A stretch of 33,641 nt of DNA, from assembly GCA_029245125.1 (NCBI GenBank), contig JAQWPZ010000142.1, positions 1 through 33,641 of the forward strand, read 5' to 3'. The notes under the pieces were generated by a model. That model was given only the letters and a program-made list of their open reading frames with translations. It made no database searches and was not told the DNA's origin. A program made the translations under genes and the position numbers. This document shows, piece after piece, positions 9,635 to 18,500 of this stretch (its first letter is position 1; every line of letters begins with the position of its first letter). The DNA comes from Rubripirellula sp. (lineage in GTDB: Bacteria; Planctomycetota; Planctomycetia; Pirellulales; Pirellulaceae).

Positions 9635-9886
9635 AAGCCGACTCTGTGGAAATGGCAAAATTCGCCGTGCCAAAAAGCCCACTATTGACGAAAAAAATAC
9701 GCGAAATCAGGTCCGATGGTCAAGAGGCAGTGCGAAAGTCGAGACCCGTTTCAGCGTTTGAGAACCGGCTGAAACCGCGTTATTCCCCTACCGCACGTAG
9801 GTTCCAATGATTTCCTCGCACAACTTTCAAAATCCTTTCTGACGAGGCCAACCACGGCGAACGCCGCTGAGGATCAACCCCGACCG

Positions 9887-10070
9887 GGTCGGCGGCCGGC
9901 CGGAAAATCTACCGAGGCTCGGTCAAGGTGTTCGAAAACCGCCCTAAGTCGTTGGTGTGGAGCCGTTTAAGCCCTTGGCCGCCGGGAGCCTCGGTCCGGC
10001 AGCGGAGTCTGCCTGATCCTGCCAATCCACGCAGGATCAGTCCTCCACCTCTCGGCCGGCCAATCTGACC
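9887..10070 (+). ncRNA. Candidate structured RNA, multi-branched, in a gene-free interval
   Basis: The 497 bp between tRNA-Thr and the cyclophilin gene have no credible CDS but hold nested complementarity. The closing helix is 9887-9890 with 10067-10070, then 9894-9903 with 10052-10061. Arm A is 9912-9919 with 9987-9994, continued by 9921-9928 with 9973-9980. Arm C is 9998-10002 with 10009-10013. Arm B is 10013-10022 with 10031-10040, a perfect 10-bp stem. Six loop bases of arm A (9957-9962, gtggag) are complementary to junction bases 10043-10048 (ctccac), a possible pseudoknot. The two non-Watson-Crick positions (9903/10052 and 9923/9978) are G.U on the plus strand but A.C on the minus strand, which favours a plus-strand transcript. 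Six T lie at 10093-10098. I do not recognise RNase P, tmRNA, SRP or 6S signatures. Structure is seen; transcription is inference. Confidence 0.4.
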
Positions 10071-10105
10071 GCGGGGGACGCGGACGGCCCGATTTTTTGG
10101 GCTCA

Positions 10106-10122
10106 GCTGGCAAATTACCAGC
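10106..10122 (-). terminator. Weak hairpin after the cyclophilin stop codon
   Basis: gctgg and ccagc flank a 7-base loop 9 nt downstream of the cyclophilin stop codon. No T-run follows on the minus strand, so if it acts in termination it is not a classical intrinsic terminator. Confidence 0.25.
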
Positions 10123-10131
10123 AACTATCCA

Positions 10132-10758
10132 TTAATTTTTCAGCAGCCGGGCCTCTTTGATCGTGATTGTTTTGGCTGGAACGTCACGCATCAGTGCTCC
10201 GCTCGCGACCGTTCGCGTCTCAGCTTTCCCAATCTGATCGACGACATCCATTCCTTTGACCACCTTGCCGAAGACGGTGTAGCCAGGTTGGTTTTGAGCG
10301 TTGTTGCGATCGAGATAGGTGTTGTCAGAGACATTGACGAAAAACTGGCTGGTGGCACTGTTGGGGTCTGCCGTGCGAGCCATTGCCACGGTGTATTTCT
10401 TGTTGCTCAGTCCGTTGCCGGCTTCGTTGACGACTGGTGGGCGTGTCTCTTTTTCCTGCAATTTTGCATCCATTCCCCCGCCCTGGATCATGAAATCGGC
10501 GATGACACGGTGAAAAACGGTGTCTTTGTAATGGCCATCTTTGACGTATTGCAGAAAGTTTGCGACGGTTTTGGGGGCCTTTTCCTGGTTCAACTCAATC
10601 ACGAAATTTCCCATCGTGGTTTCCAGTTCGACCTGCGGGTTCTTCCCCTTCTCACTCTCTTGGCCGAATGCCGAGTTGGGGGTCAGGATTGAATTGGTGG
10701 CCAAGATCGAGGCAACGGCGATCGTCAGTAGGTGGGTACCAAAGACTCGGTTTTGCAT
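10132..10758 (-). CDS. ppiA: Periplasmic cyclophilin-type peptidyl-prolyl cis-trans isomerase
   Basis: 208 residues with a Sec signal peptide (hydrophobic segment about 8-24, probable cleavage near SAFG-Q), so it acts outside the cytoplasmic membrane. It catalyses cis-trans isomerisation of Xaa-Pro bonds during folding of exported proteins. The cyclophilin core begins VELETTMGNFVIELN and has FHRVIADFMIQGG (catalytic Arg and the Gln of the active site), NEAGNGLSNKKYTVAMART, NSATSQFFVNVSDN and YTVFGKVVKGMDVVD. The order and wording match the E. coli PpiA type more than the cytoplasmic PpiB type; the human Trp121 position is not conserved, as usual in bacteria. A GGAG lies 11 nt upstream of the ATG. 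It stands alone, divergent from the sulfatase. The symbol is by similarity. Confidence 0.92.
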   Translation of the reverse strand: MQNRVFGTHLLTIAVASILATNSILTPNSAFGQESEKGKNPQVELETTMGNFVIELNQEKAPKTVANFLQYVKDGHYKDTVFHRVIADFMIQGGGMDAKLQEKETRPPVVNEAGNGLSNKKYTVAMARTADPNSATSQFFVNVSDNTYLDRNNAQNQPGYTVFGKVVKGMDVVDQIGKAETRTVASGALMRDVPAKTITIKEARLLKN

Positions 10759-10920
10759 CTGAGTTTAAGCTCCGGAGGTGGGGAAACTGGTGGGTGCTCT
10801 ATTTTCGCCGGTCCGCCTCATAAGGCAAGATGGGAACTCGAGTTGAAACTGTCAGCGAAAATCAGCTCGGAAAACTCGCCCCTCAAACCGTGGCTTCAGA
10901 ACCAGGGTGCTGACTCGCCC

Positions 10921-10971
10921 GCCCCAACTGTTTCGCCGCCCCACATATTTTGCCGCCCCACACGTTTCGCC
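10921..10971. repeat. 17-bp tandem repeat, three degenerate units
   Basis: Units gccccaactgtttcgcc, gccccacatattttgcc and gccccacacgtttcgcc lie head to tail in the 299 bp divergent gap between the cyclophilin gene and the sulfatase. The ends of the unit are fixed and the middle varies. The rest of the gap (10759-11057) shows no gene. A regulatory role as an operator array is possible but unsupported. Confidence 0.75.
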
Positions 10972-11057
10972 ACCCAGCATGCTGAATTGACGCTCGTTGG
11001 TTGTCGAGACAGACTAAAAACTTCCCCGCTCTATTCCTCCGTTATGTCGAGTCCGAG

Positions 11058-12482
11058 ATGCAAGCTTATTTTCGCTCCTGCTTTCTGCCGACAGTGCTAT
11101 TTCTGTTGTCCCTTTCGGTTGGCGTCGCGGCCGAGCGGCCGAACCTGATTTTTATCATGGCCGACGATCTCGGTTACGGTGACCTTGGCTGCTATGGCCA
11201 ACAGGTGATTCAAACTCCTCGGTTGGATCAGATGGCAGCTGAAGGAATGAAGTTTCGGCAGTTTTACGCAGGCAACACGGTTTGCGCCCCGAGCCGAAGT
11301 GTGCTGATGACCGGTCAGCATATGGGGCATACCGAGGTGCGAGGCAACGCGCCCAACGGCGAAAACATGTTGGTCCAATCGTTGCGTGATGAAGACGTCA
11401 CCGTTGCCGAAGTGCTACGTACAGCCGGATACACCAACGCGTTGATCGGGAAGTGGGGGCTTGGTGAAGTGAACGAACCGGGATTTCCATTAAGGCAAGG
11501 GTTCGACAAATTCTTTGGGTATCTGAATCAAGTCCACGCGCACAATTACTATCCTGAATTCGTTTGGTCTGGTGACCAAAAGTTGCCACTGCGGAATGTG
11601 GTTCAGCAGGCTGAGCGTTCTTACGCTGGATTCAGCGGGGGTACTGCCAGCAAACGCATTGATTACTCGCACGATTTATTTGTCGAGGAGGCACGGGAGT
11701 TTTTACGGACATACCGCGATGAACCGTTTTTTCTGTACTTGCCGCTGACAATTCCGCACGCCAACAACGAAGCAACGCGGATGACTGGCGACGGAGCCGA
11801 AGTTCCTGATCATGGCATTTACACAGATCAGGATTGGCCCACTCCAGACAAGGGACAAGCCGCGATGATCACTCGCATGGATGGTGACGTGGGACAGATT
11901 TTGGATTCACTTCGTGAGCTGGGAATTGCTGAACGTACACTCGTATTCTTCACCAGTGATAACGGACCACACAATGAAGCGGGGCATCAGCTCGATCGCT
12001 TCAACCCGTCGGGACCACTTCGAGGAACCAAGCGAGCGTTGTACGAAGGAGGCATTCGGGTTCCCGGGATCGCGTGGTGGCCCGGTACCGTTCAAGCCGG
12101 GTCAACGACTGATCACATCGCGTACTTTGGAGATTGGATGGCGACGGCGGCCGAATTGGCGGGCGTGAATCCGCCCGCCAATACAGACAGCATTAGCTTT
12201 GTGCCGACCCTCGTCGGAAAGCCTGAGTCACAATCGGCACACGATTTCTTGTACTGGGAGTTCTACGAGCAGGGCAGTCGGCAAGCGGTGCGGTTTGGCA
12301 ATTGGAAAGCAATTCGCCAGCCGATGAGTACGGGGGATATTCAGCTCTACGATTTGGAGCGAGATCTCGGCGAGCAACACAATATTGCTGGTCAACACCA
12401 AGAAATCGTCGCACGTGCGATTGAGATAATGGATCAGGCACACGTTCCACATCCCAACTGGAAGGTTCGCGGCCGTCGTTAA
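11058..12482 (+). CDS. Secreted type I sulfatase (formylglycine-dependent)
   Basis: From ATG 11058 the product is 474 residues. The frame extends upstream to a TTG at 11001, but the ATG directly precedes a clean signal peptide ([20 protein letters not shown], cleavage near VAA-ER), so I chose it; the Shine-Dalgarno is weak for both. The sulfatase core opens with [20 protein letters not shown], carrying the metal-binding Asp pair. The CxPSR motif VCAPSR has its Cys at residue 76, which a formylglycine-generating enzyme must convert to the active aldehyde; no such enzyme is in the window. Other landmarks are IGKWGLGE, a second metal site in [33 protein letters not shown], and a C-terminal [12 protein letters not shown]. 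The family hydrolyses sulfate esters, often of marine polysaccharides in planctomycetes. The substrate cannot be read from sequence. Confidence 0.93.
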   Translation: MQAYFRSCFLPTVLFLLSLSVGVAAERPNLIFIMADDLGYGDLGCYGQQVIQTPRLDQMAAEGMKFRQFYAGNTVCAPSRSVLMTGQHMGHTEVRGNAPNGENMLVQSLRDEDVTVAEVLRTAGYTNALIGKWGLGEVNEPGFPLRQGFDKFFGYLNQVHAHNYYPEFVWSGDQKLPLRNVVQQAERSYAGFSGGTASKRIDYSHDLFVEEAREFLRTYRDEPFFLYLPLTIPHANNEATRMTGDGAEVPDHGIYTDQDWPTPDKGQAAMITRMDGDVGQILDSLRELGIAERTLVFFTSDNGPHNEAGHQLDRFNPSGPLRGTKRALYEGGIRVPGIAWWPGTVQAGSTTDHIAYFGDWMATAAELAGVNPPANTDSISFVPTLVGKPESQSAHDFLYWEFYEQGSRQAVRFGNWKAIRQPMSTGDIQLYDLERDLGEQHNIAGQHQEIVARAIEIMDQAHVPHPNWKVRGRR

Positions 12483-12507
12483 TGCGATAGGCGGGAATCG
12501 CACGGCA

Positions 12508-12550
12508 ATCGCGACGGGTCATGGATCGCGACGGGTCATGGATCGCGAGG
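12508..12550. repeat. 17-bp tandem repeat, two and a half units
   Basis: The unit atcgcgacgggtcatgg occurs at 12508-12524 and 12525-12541, with a partial third (atcgcga) from 12542, starting about 25 bp after the sulfatase stop codon. Confidence 0.9.
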
Positions 12551-12583
12551 GGGCACCTGTTTGCTTGCGAACTCGCTTCTTCT

Positions 12584-12659
12584 CAGCACGCCGTTACCTC
12601 AGCACGCCGTTACCGCAGCACACCGTTACCGCAGCACGCCGTTACCGCAGCACGCTGGG
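12584..12659. repeat. 16-bp tandem repeat, four units plus partial
   Basis: The unit cagcacgccgttaccg lies at 12584, 12600, 12616 and 12632, with a partial copy at 12648-12659. Differences are single bases (final t in unit 1, cacacc in unit 3). It sits in the 250 bp gap where the sulfatase and the secretin-domain gene converge. Confidence 0.92.
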
Positions 12660-12732
12660 ACGAACCATCTCCCGTTCGTTGAATGAATTGGGAACGGGCT
12701 TTTAAACTGGCTCTCCGTGATCGGTGAAGTGA

Positions 12733-15375
12733 TTAACGCTTCGGTGTCGACTTGGAGCTCGACTTGGAGCTCGACTTGGAGCTCGTGTTAGAACTAGGGC
12801 GTGAGATGCGGGACGGCGAGTTTGATTTGCCAGATGTGCTTGAGCTCCGACTGCCGGTTTCTCCGAGCAGGACTTGCTGGAGGACAGCCTCAAAGACGGC
12901 CCCGTTGGGGGGCGAAATGACTTCGACGGTTTGTTGGCCTCGTGAATCGAGTTCCTTCGCCAACTTTTCAGCCTCGATGTACAGGGAGGCGGGAGCGGTG
13001 ATGATCAGCGAATTACTCGGCTCGTGAACAGCGACGGTCATCTTTGGTTCTAAGTCGCGAACGGACGAACCACGGCCCGCGGCTTGCTGATTGTTCCCTT
13101 TGGCCGGTCCTTTGTCGTATCCCTTCTCGCTACGTTCTGCACTGCCGCGATCTCGCTCGTCTCCGCCTCGCTGCGGTTGCTGCGGTGCACCGCGGCCGGC
13201 TTGTGGTTGGCCTGGCTGCCCAGGTTGGCCGGTCGCTCCCGCTGAAACGCGGCTCGCAAACGCTTCTCGCAACGCTGCGGCGACTTCGCTGGCGCGAGTA
13301 TTGACCAGTTCGATGACGTGAGAGGATCCGTAGGTTTCGATCGATGTGAGGCTGTTGTCTTTATCAACGATTTTCAAATAACTCTCGATCCGTTCGATGT
13401 CGATCTCGGTGCCTTGCGCGATCAATCGATTCAGCCGGGTATCGGCGACGACTGTCATCGTGTCACCGGTCAATGTCATCGTGCCATCGCGTGACGTAAT
13501 CAGCGAACCGAACAAACTGTCGGTCGAGGAAACAAAGCCGTTGACGAGCGTGCCGGCGTCGGCCACTGCTGATGCGTCACCGCCATCCAAGAGTTCCGCC
13601 AGCATCCGCAAAGCATCGTCAGCCTTGGTGTATTTCAGATAGAACGCGATCGGGGGCGAGGGGGTCGAATTGGCGGGACCCGCGATGGTGATCAGGTGTT
13701 GTTCAAAACGATCCAACGCCTCCGGGTCATCCGACTGGATCAACAGCCCACGGGTGGTGATCTGGCAGCGGATTGGGGCTGCAGGGCTGTCGTTTTTGGA
13801 GGTCAGCCAGCGTTGGTCACTCGTTTCGGTAGCCCTAAAGGGAGAGCTCTTGCCTGGCTGCGAAGCCTTGGTTGACCGCAAATCCTCTTCGCCGATGACA
13901 CGCTCCGTTTCGGTGTTTTGGGCTGGATCTGTCGACCGTAGCAACAGAATCGGATTGTTTTCCCGCCAGAACTTAGCTGCGATCTCTAACGCTCTCTCTG
14001 CTTCCTTGCCGCGTAACGGCAAGATGCGAAGATCGTTGGTTTGGTTCTCGCGACTTGCCTTGCCATCAAGCCCTTCGACGATCTTCTTGATTTGGTCGAG
14101 TTGCGAGCGTTTCGCGCGAACAAACAAACGCATCGAAGCTGGGTCTGCGTCGATCTTCGGGGTATCAGGATCGATGTCTTCTGGGTCTGTGAACGAATCG
14201 GGCAGATCCAACATCTCCTCGAGCAGGCTCACCACAAAGTAGGGATCTGCTGAGCGTAATTGGATCACTTCGAAGTCGGCTTCGGTGGCTTGAAGCAACT
14301 TGACCGTTTCGGATATCTCTTTTTGGATCGTGTCAGATGCTAATGCGATCACGCTGCTAGCTGTTTCATCCATCGACAATCGCACATTGCGACCGGCCAG
14401 CAAGGTTTGCAGCACGTCGTACACCATTTCGACGTTGCCGCCATCGACCAAGTGTGCTTGCAGACGCGTCTCGCCTTCGACTGCCGAAGCATCCACCTCG
14501 GGGCGGTCGATCGCCTTGACCAAGCCTTCCAATACCTTGACCTTGTCCTTGACTCCGGTGGCAAAGATGTTCTTGCCCTGCGGGTCGGAGGAAAGACTGA
14601 CATCAATGCCGATCAGCTCATCGGTCGCCAGGCCTAGATGTGGGCGAGCGACCATCAGGATGTCTTCGGCATCGACGTACTGCAATGGAAAACTCTGAAC
14701 CACCGTCCCGTTGTCCAGCTTGTCCAATTCAAAAGCATCAATAATTGATTTCACATTGCGAAGCTTCACTGCCGTATCGATGATGATCAATTGATTCGTT
14801 CGTGCCAGCGTTTCCGGCGTGGTCATCAGGTTCAACACGGATAGTTCATCGACTGCGTCCGTTGCGTCAATCTCGCCGAGTCGAAAGATACATTTGACAA
14901 CGTCCTGATCGTTCAGACTGTCCAGTTGATCAGCGGTGACCAAAGCGGCAATCGCGTCCAATTGCTGACGACTGCGGGGGTCGGCCAAGTTGATCACAGA
15001 CAACAATCTGCCGGAACGAACCAGGGCGAATCCTTGTGGGATCAGAAACAAGTTGACACGATCAATGGCTTCGTCGGGCGTGAAGGTGCTGCCATCGGCG
15101 TAAGTAAAACTTCCGGTTGGCAAATCGGTCACATGCAGAGCCAGCTGTGCTTCATCGGCGAGCCAACGGATCACATCCCGCCAAGCAACCCCGTCGAATG
15201 CGAACTTCAGCTCTGGCACGTCATCAGCGGAGGTCGGTACGTCGCTGGTTTCTACCGCAGTCGGTAAGTCGCTGGGGGATTTCAGTTGTTGAGCAAACGC
15301 CGAATGCCTGTTTGTACTGATCGAGAAAGCAAGGGCAAGCAGAAATGCGATACCGAGCTTTGAGGCATTTTTCAT
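12733..15375 (-). CDS. Secretin N-domain repeat protein without a pore domain
   Basis: I start at the ATG at 15375 (880 residues), because it begins a good Sec signal peptide (MKNASKLGIAFLLALAFSIS, cleavage near AFA-QQ). The frame runs 51 codons further upstream, but those residues look non-coding. Successive secretin-type modules can be seen: an N0/STN-like domain (LKFAFDGVAWRDVIRWLADE, about 52-125), then N1-type ring domains at about 222-292 (SFPLQYVDAEDILMVARPHL), 368-438 (IQLRSADPYFVVSLLEEML) and 572-712 (FYLKYTKADDALRMLAELL, then HVIELVNTRASEVAAALREA), and one more after a Gly/Gln/Arg-rich linker (about 768-842). The C-terminal beta-barrel (GspD/PilQ pore) is absent; the chain ends in a Ser/Lys-rich tail. 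Family knowledge places such domains in periplasmic rings of type II or IV systems. A periplasmic scaffold is likely; a channel is not. Confidence 0.85.
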   Translation of the reverse strand: MKNASKLGIAFLLALAFSISTNRHSAFAQQLKSPSDLPTAVETSDVPTSADDVPELKFAFDGVAWRDVIRWLADEAQLALHVTDLPTGSFTYADGSTFTPDEAIDRVNLFLIPQGFALVRSGRLLSVINLADPRSRQQLDAIAALVTADQLDSLNDQDVVKCIFRLGEIDATDAVDELSVLNLMTTPETLARTNQLIIIDTAVKLRNVKSIIDAFELDKLDNGTVVQSFPLQYVDAEDILMVARPHLGLATDELIGIDVSLSSDPQGKNIFATGVKDKVKVLEGLVKAIDRPEVDASAVEGETRLQAHLVDGGNVEMVYDVLQTLLAGRNVRLSMDETASSVIALASDTIQKEISETVKLLQATEADFEVIQLRSADPYFVVSLLEEMLDLPDSFTDPEDIDPDTPKIDADPASMRLFVRAKRSQLDQIKKIVEGLDGKASRENQTNDLRILPLRGKEAERALEIAAKFWRENNPILLLRSTDPAQNTETERVIGEEDLRSTKASQPGKSSPFRATETSDQRWLTSKNDSPAAPIRCQITTRGLLIQSDDPEALDRFEQHLITIAGPANSTPSPPIAFYLKYTKADDALRMLAELLDGGDASAVADAGTLVNGFVSSTDSLFGSLITSRDGTMTLTGDTMTVVADTRLNRLIAQGTEIDIERIESYLKIVDKDNSLTSIETYGSSHVIELVNTRASEVAAALREAFASRVSAGATGQPGQPGQPQAGRGAPQQPQRGGDERDRGSAERSEKGYDKGPAKGNNQQAAGRGSSVRDLEPKMTVAVHEPSNSLIITAPASLYIEAEKLAKELDSRGQQTVEVISPPNGAVFEAVLQQVLLGETGSRSSSTSGKSNSPSRISRPSSNTSSKSSSKSSSKSTPKR
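12749..12784. repeat. 12-bp in-frame tandem repeat in the secretin-domain gene
   Basis: gacttggagctc is repeated three times exactly (12749, 12761, 12773). It encodes the SSKS units of the Ser/Lys-rich C-terminal tail on the minus strand. Confidence 0.92.
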
Positions 15376-15569
15376 TGTTGATAAACCGACGGCGGAAGTA
15401 ACCACGAAGAAGGCCGTAATCAAGTAGTGATGGCGAGGAGAGACGATTTCGCAGGGAGGCGGGGGAATACAAGACGTATCGTGCCTGCGGAAAATCAGTC
15501 TCTTGTTGTCCCCATGTAGGGTAGTCAAAAGCGGGGGAATGTCAATTTTAGATTGCCGGCCGCGGTCGC
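15376..15569 (-). other. Leader region of the secretin-domain gene with an inverted repeat
   Basis: This 194 bp gap lies between the macroglobulin-like gene (ending at 15570) and the start of the secretin-domain gene. An imperfect inverted repeat pairs 15445-15455 (gatttcgcagg) with 15484-15496 (cctgcggaaaatc), with a two-base bulge on one side. It may be the end of the upstream transcript or part of a 5' leader. No T-run follows it, and I cannot assign a promoter. Confidence 0.3.
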
Positions 15570-18500
15570 CTAGAACGCTTCCTTTGACTTAATTCCGCTC
15601 CGCTGATTGTTCAGTAAATCGATGTAGTTCTGCTGCTGTTCTTCCTGGAAAATGTTGTTTTGACGATACAAATTGTTCCGGAGGCTTTGTTTTCCGGCTT
15701 GTGCGGCGGGCTCCATGTTTTGTTGGAGCATTTCTTGTTGCTGTCGTGCATTCACTTGTGCAGACGTGAGTTTTGCGTCCTGTAACGATGTGTATCCTCT
15801 GAAAAAAGCGTACTGGTCGTCCTGGCCGGCCGCGATCACGGTGCAGTTTCCACGGATGTCGTCTGCAATCATCAAGCCACGCAAATCGGTGTCGCCTGAC
15901 ACAAAATCATCGTTGGCCGACCCGATGACTTTGATATGAACGTCACGAACGAATGAATCTTCCGTCGCATCTTTGACGCTGACGCGAACACGTCCAGAAT
16001 CGGGATCCTGTTGAACCAGAACCGAAAGTGGTGAAACCAGAACTAACCCGGAAGCGTACAAGTTTTCGCCACGGCAAACGATCAGATAAGCTCCCTGCTC
16101 TTGCAGCGGTAGCTCTAATGAATGCGTTCGATCGCGAAAGTCATTTCCGTCACCGAGCGCAACTGTCTGCTCATGATGCGGCTTAATGCCGGCCAGGTTG
16201 ATTGCCGTGATGCGATCTAAGTTGCGTTGCATTAAACCGAATTTCAGCAGATCAATCCGGTAGACCTTGATGGCTGCCTGGCGAACATTCCGGAAAGAAA
16301 GCTCAATTTGCTTTGGTTCATCTGGACGGATTGTTGTGACTTCTTCGAGCGAGATGTCCTTGCGATTGAAAAAGCGAATCGCTTCAGCTGCATCCGCAAA
16401 TCGTTCTTTGACCTTGGTATATTCAGCGATTGCCTGGCTTGCCTGACCGAGACTGTGATAAACCTGTCCCATGATGTAGGTCGCTTCCCAGCGGTTATCG
16501 GCGGCTCGGGTACCACCAGTTTCAGCGACCTTGAACCTCGCTTCTGCAACTTGACGGCACATGGCCAATGCCTCGTCAGGATTGCCCAATTCGAAGTGGC
16601 TGTAACCGATGATGTACCAGTAAGAGTCAACCAGTCGGCTATCGGGATAGCGATCTGCGTATTGATCGCAGCGTTCAATCGCGGTGTCGAATTGTTCCAG
16701 GTCAATCAGTGCGGTGGCTAACGCAAAACTTGCCTGGTCTGCTGCTGGGTCTTCGGGCCATGAGGTCACAAAGTGGTCGAGCATTTGAATAGCAGAATCA
16801 ATCATGTGGACACGGTTCAGTCCGGCCGCTTTTAACTTTGCATCACGGGCCGCTGTCGGGGCCCGCCGAAACGTTTCTTGCGCAACGGCGTAGGTGGCCG
16901 TTGCGACATAAGATTCGCGGGGGTAGTCACGCAGCAAGCCTTCCATGATTTCGACACTGCGAGCGAATTCGTTCCGTGCGTTCAGGAATCCGGCGACTTG
17001 GTTTTCACGTTCAAAGCTGCCCTCTACCGTTGCCCGGTAAACGAGATAGCTCCGCTCGTATTCTGCAAGTTCACGATAGGAGTGGGCGACTCGCAGAATG
17101 TCTTCAAAACGAACTTCAATATCGGGGAACTTCTCTTTTAATTCTTCGAAATACTTGACGGTGTCGCCATGGTTTTGCAACGCGAGTGAGGCGGTGAACA
17201 GCCACTGCGCAACATTCTTGTGCTGGTTTCGGTCCAGCAGCCAGTTTGTGTATAGATCACTGAGATACTTGTGAGCGTTCACGTAATCAGCTTTTTGGAA
17301 ATGCCGCTGCCCGAAATGGTAAAGCTCGTCAGGTGTTAATCTGTATTCGTCCGTGGTGGTTGCATTTGCCGCAAGAATCTCTAGTGCCTTGATGTTTGAA
17401 ACGGCAAACAGCGACGGGTCATAAAAACTTCGGACAATCGACTGGGGGGCGCGGTAAACGCCGGGCGTGTAGCCAACAAGCGAATAACGGATGTCACCAG
17501 GATGGCGACGATTGCCAATGAAAAATGTAATGCGTCCTGGTTCGATTTCGTAACGTTCAAAGGCCCCAGTGATGGATCCGTCGAGTACCGTGCAACCGGC
17601 GGGGATCGGTTCGGTCAGCACCAAGTAGTCGTAACGTTCATCATTTCGGCCGGTAACTCGCATTCGCCGGGGTGACACGGTGACCTCGGTTCGCTGTCCA
17701 GTCGGAAGCTGGGTGAGCGGATTGCTAAACGATTTGTAGTTTCCGTCGACGACCTGAAACCCACGCGGGATCGTTTTTCCATCCATCCTTCGTTGGGCTG
17801 GTTCAAAGCGTCGCGACACAGTCCACAAATTAGTGGAGCTTTTGATTTTGTCCGCTGCCACAGATCCAGTCAGGACGGCAGAGTAACTGAAGGTTGCGCG
17901 GCCTTCTAATTGAATTTCAATTCGTTGAGGCTTGTCGGTTTGCAACCACTCCGTCGGAACGGTCCATCGTTGGCTGCCATCGACCTCAGGGTCAATCGTT
18001 AACTCTTTCCATTGATGATCGTTGACCGAAATCGTGAGGCGGTATTTTTCGGAGTTCTGCTTGGATCGGGTCAACCATTTTGCAACCGCAGCGATGGCCG
18101 GGCCATTCGCTTTTTCCACGGCCCAGCGTGATCCGACTCTTGCTCCCAACAGTGAGTTCGCTAGTGTGGAAATCTCGGTTTCATTGGGAGCAATCGACTG
18201 CAGCAACAAGAGATACAATGCCTGTAATTCGATCCGGTTGCGCATCCATGGTACTGCGGTGCGGTCGTTGAAAGTCGATTTTGCTGCGGCCGGAATTTTG
18301 ATCAATGGGATCAGGTCGCGTGCCATCTCAGGGCGTTTCAATTGGTCCAGTGACAACGCCAGATGGATCAAACCGGAGGCGTTCAGGCGATTGCGTTCTC
18401 GATAAAGTCGATTCGCGACCGAGAAATCACCGGAGCCCGCCAACGTTAACGAGTGCAGCAGAATCGTTTGTAAGGCGAGGTCTGTCTGGGATGCGGCAGC

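Noticed and set aside
9607..9810. Plus-strand ORF running out of the tRNA
   Set aside because: It starts inside the tRNA gene antisense and has no recognisable protein features.
9909..10124. 71-residue minus-strand ORF over the structured region
   Set aside because: Arg/Gly-rich low-complexity product, no Shine-Dalgarno seen, and the DNA is better explained by nested RNA-like helices.
12584..12659. CRISPR array
   Set aside because: The 16-bp units are contiguous with no spacers, and no cas genes are present in the window.
15376..15528. N-terminal 51-residue extension of the secretin-domain protein
   Set aside because: It would put non-homologous residues before a clear signal peptide that starts at 15375.
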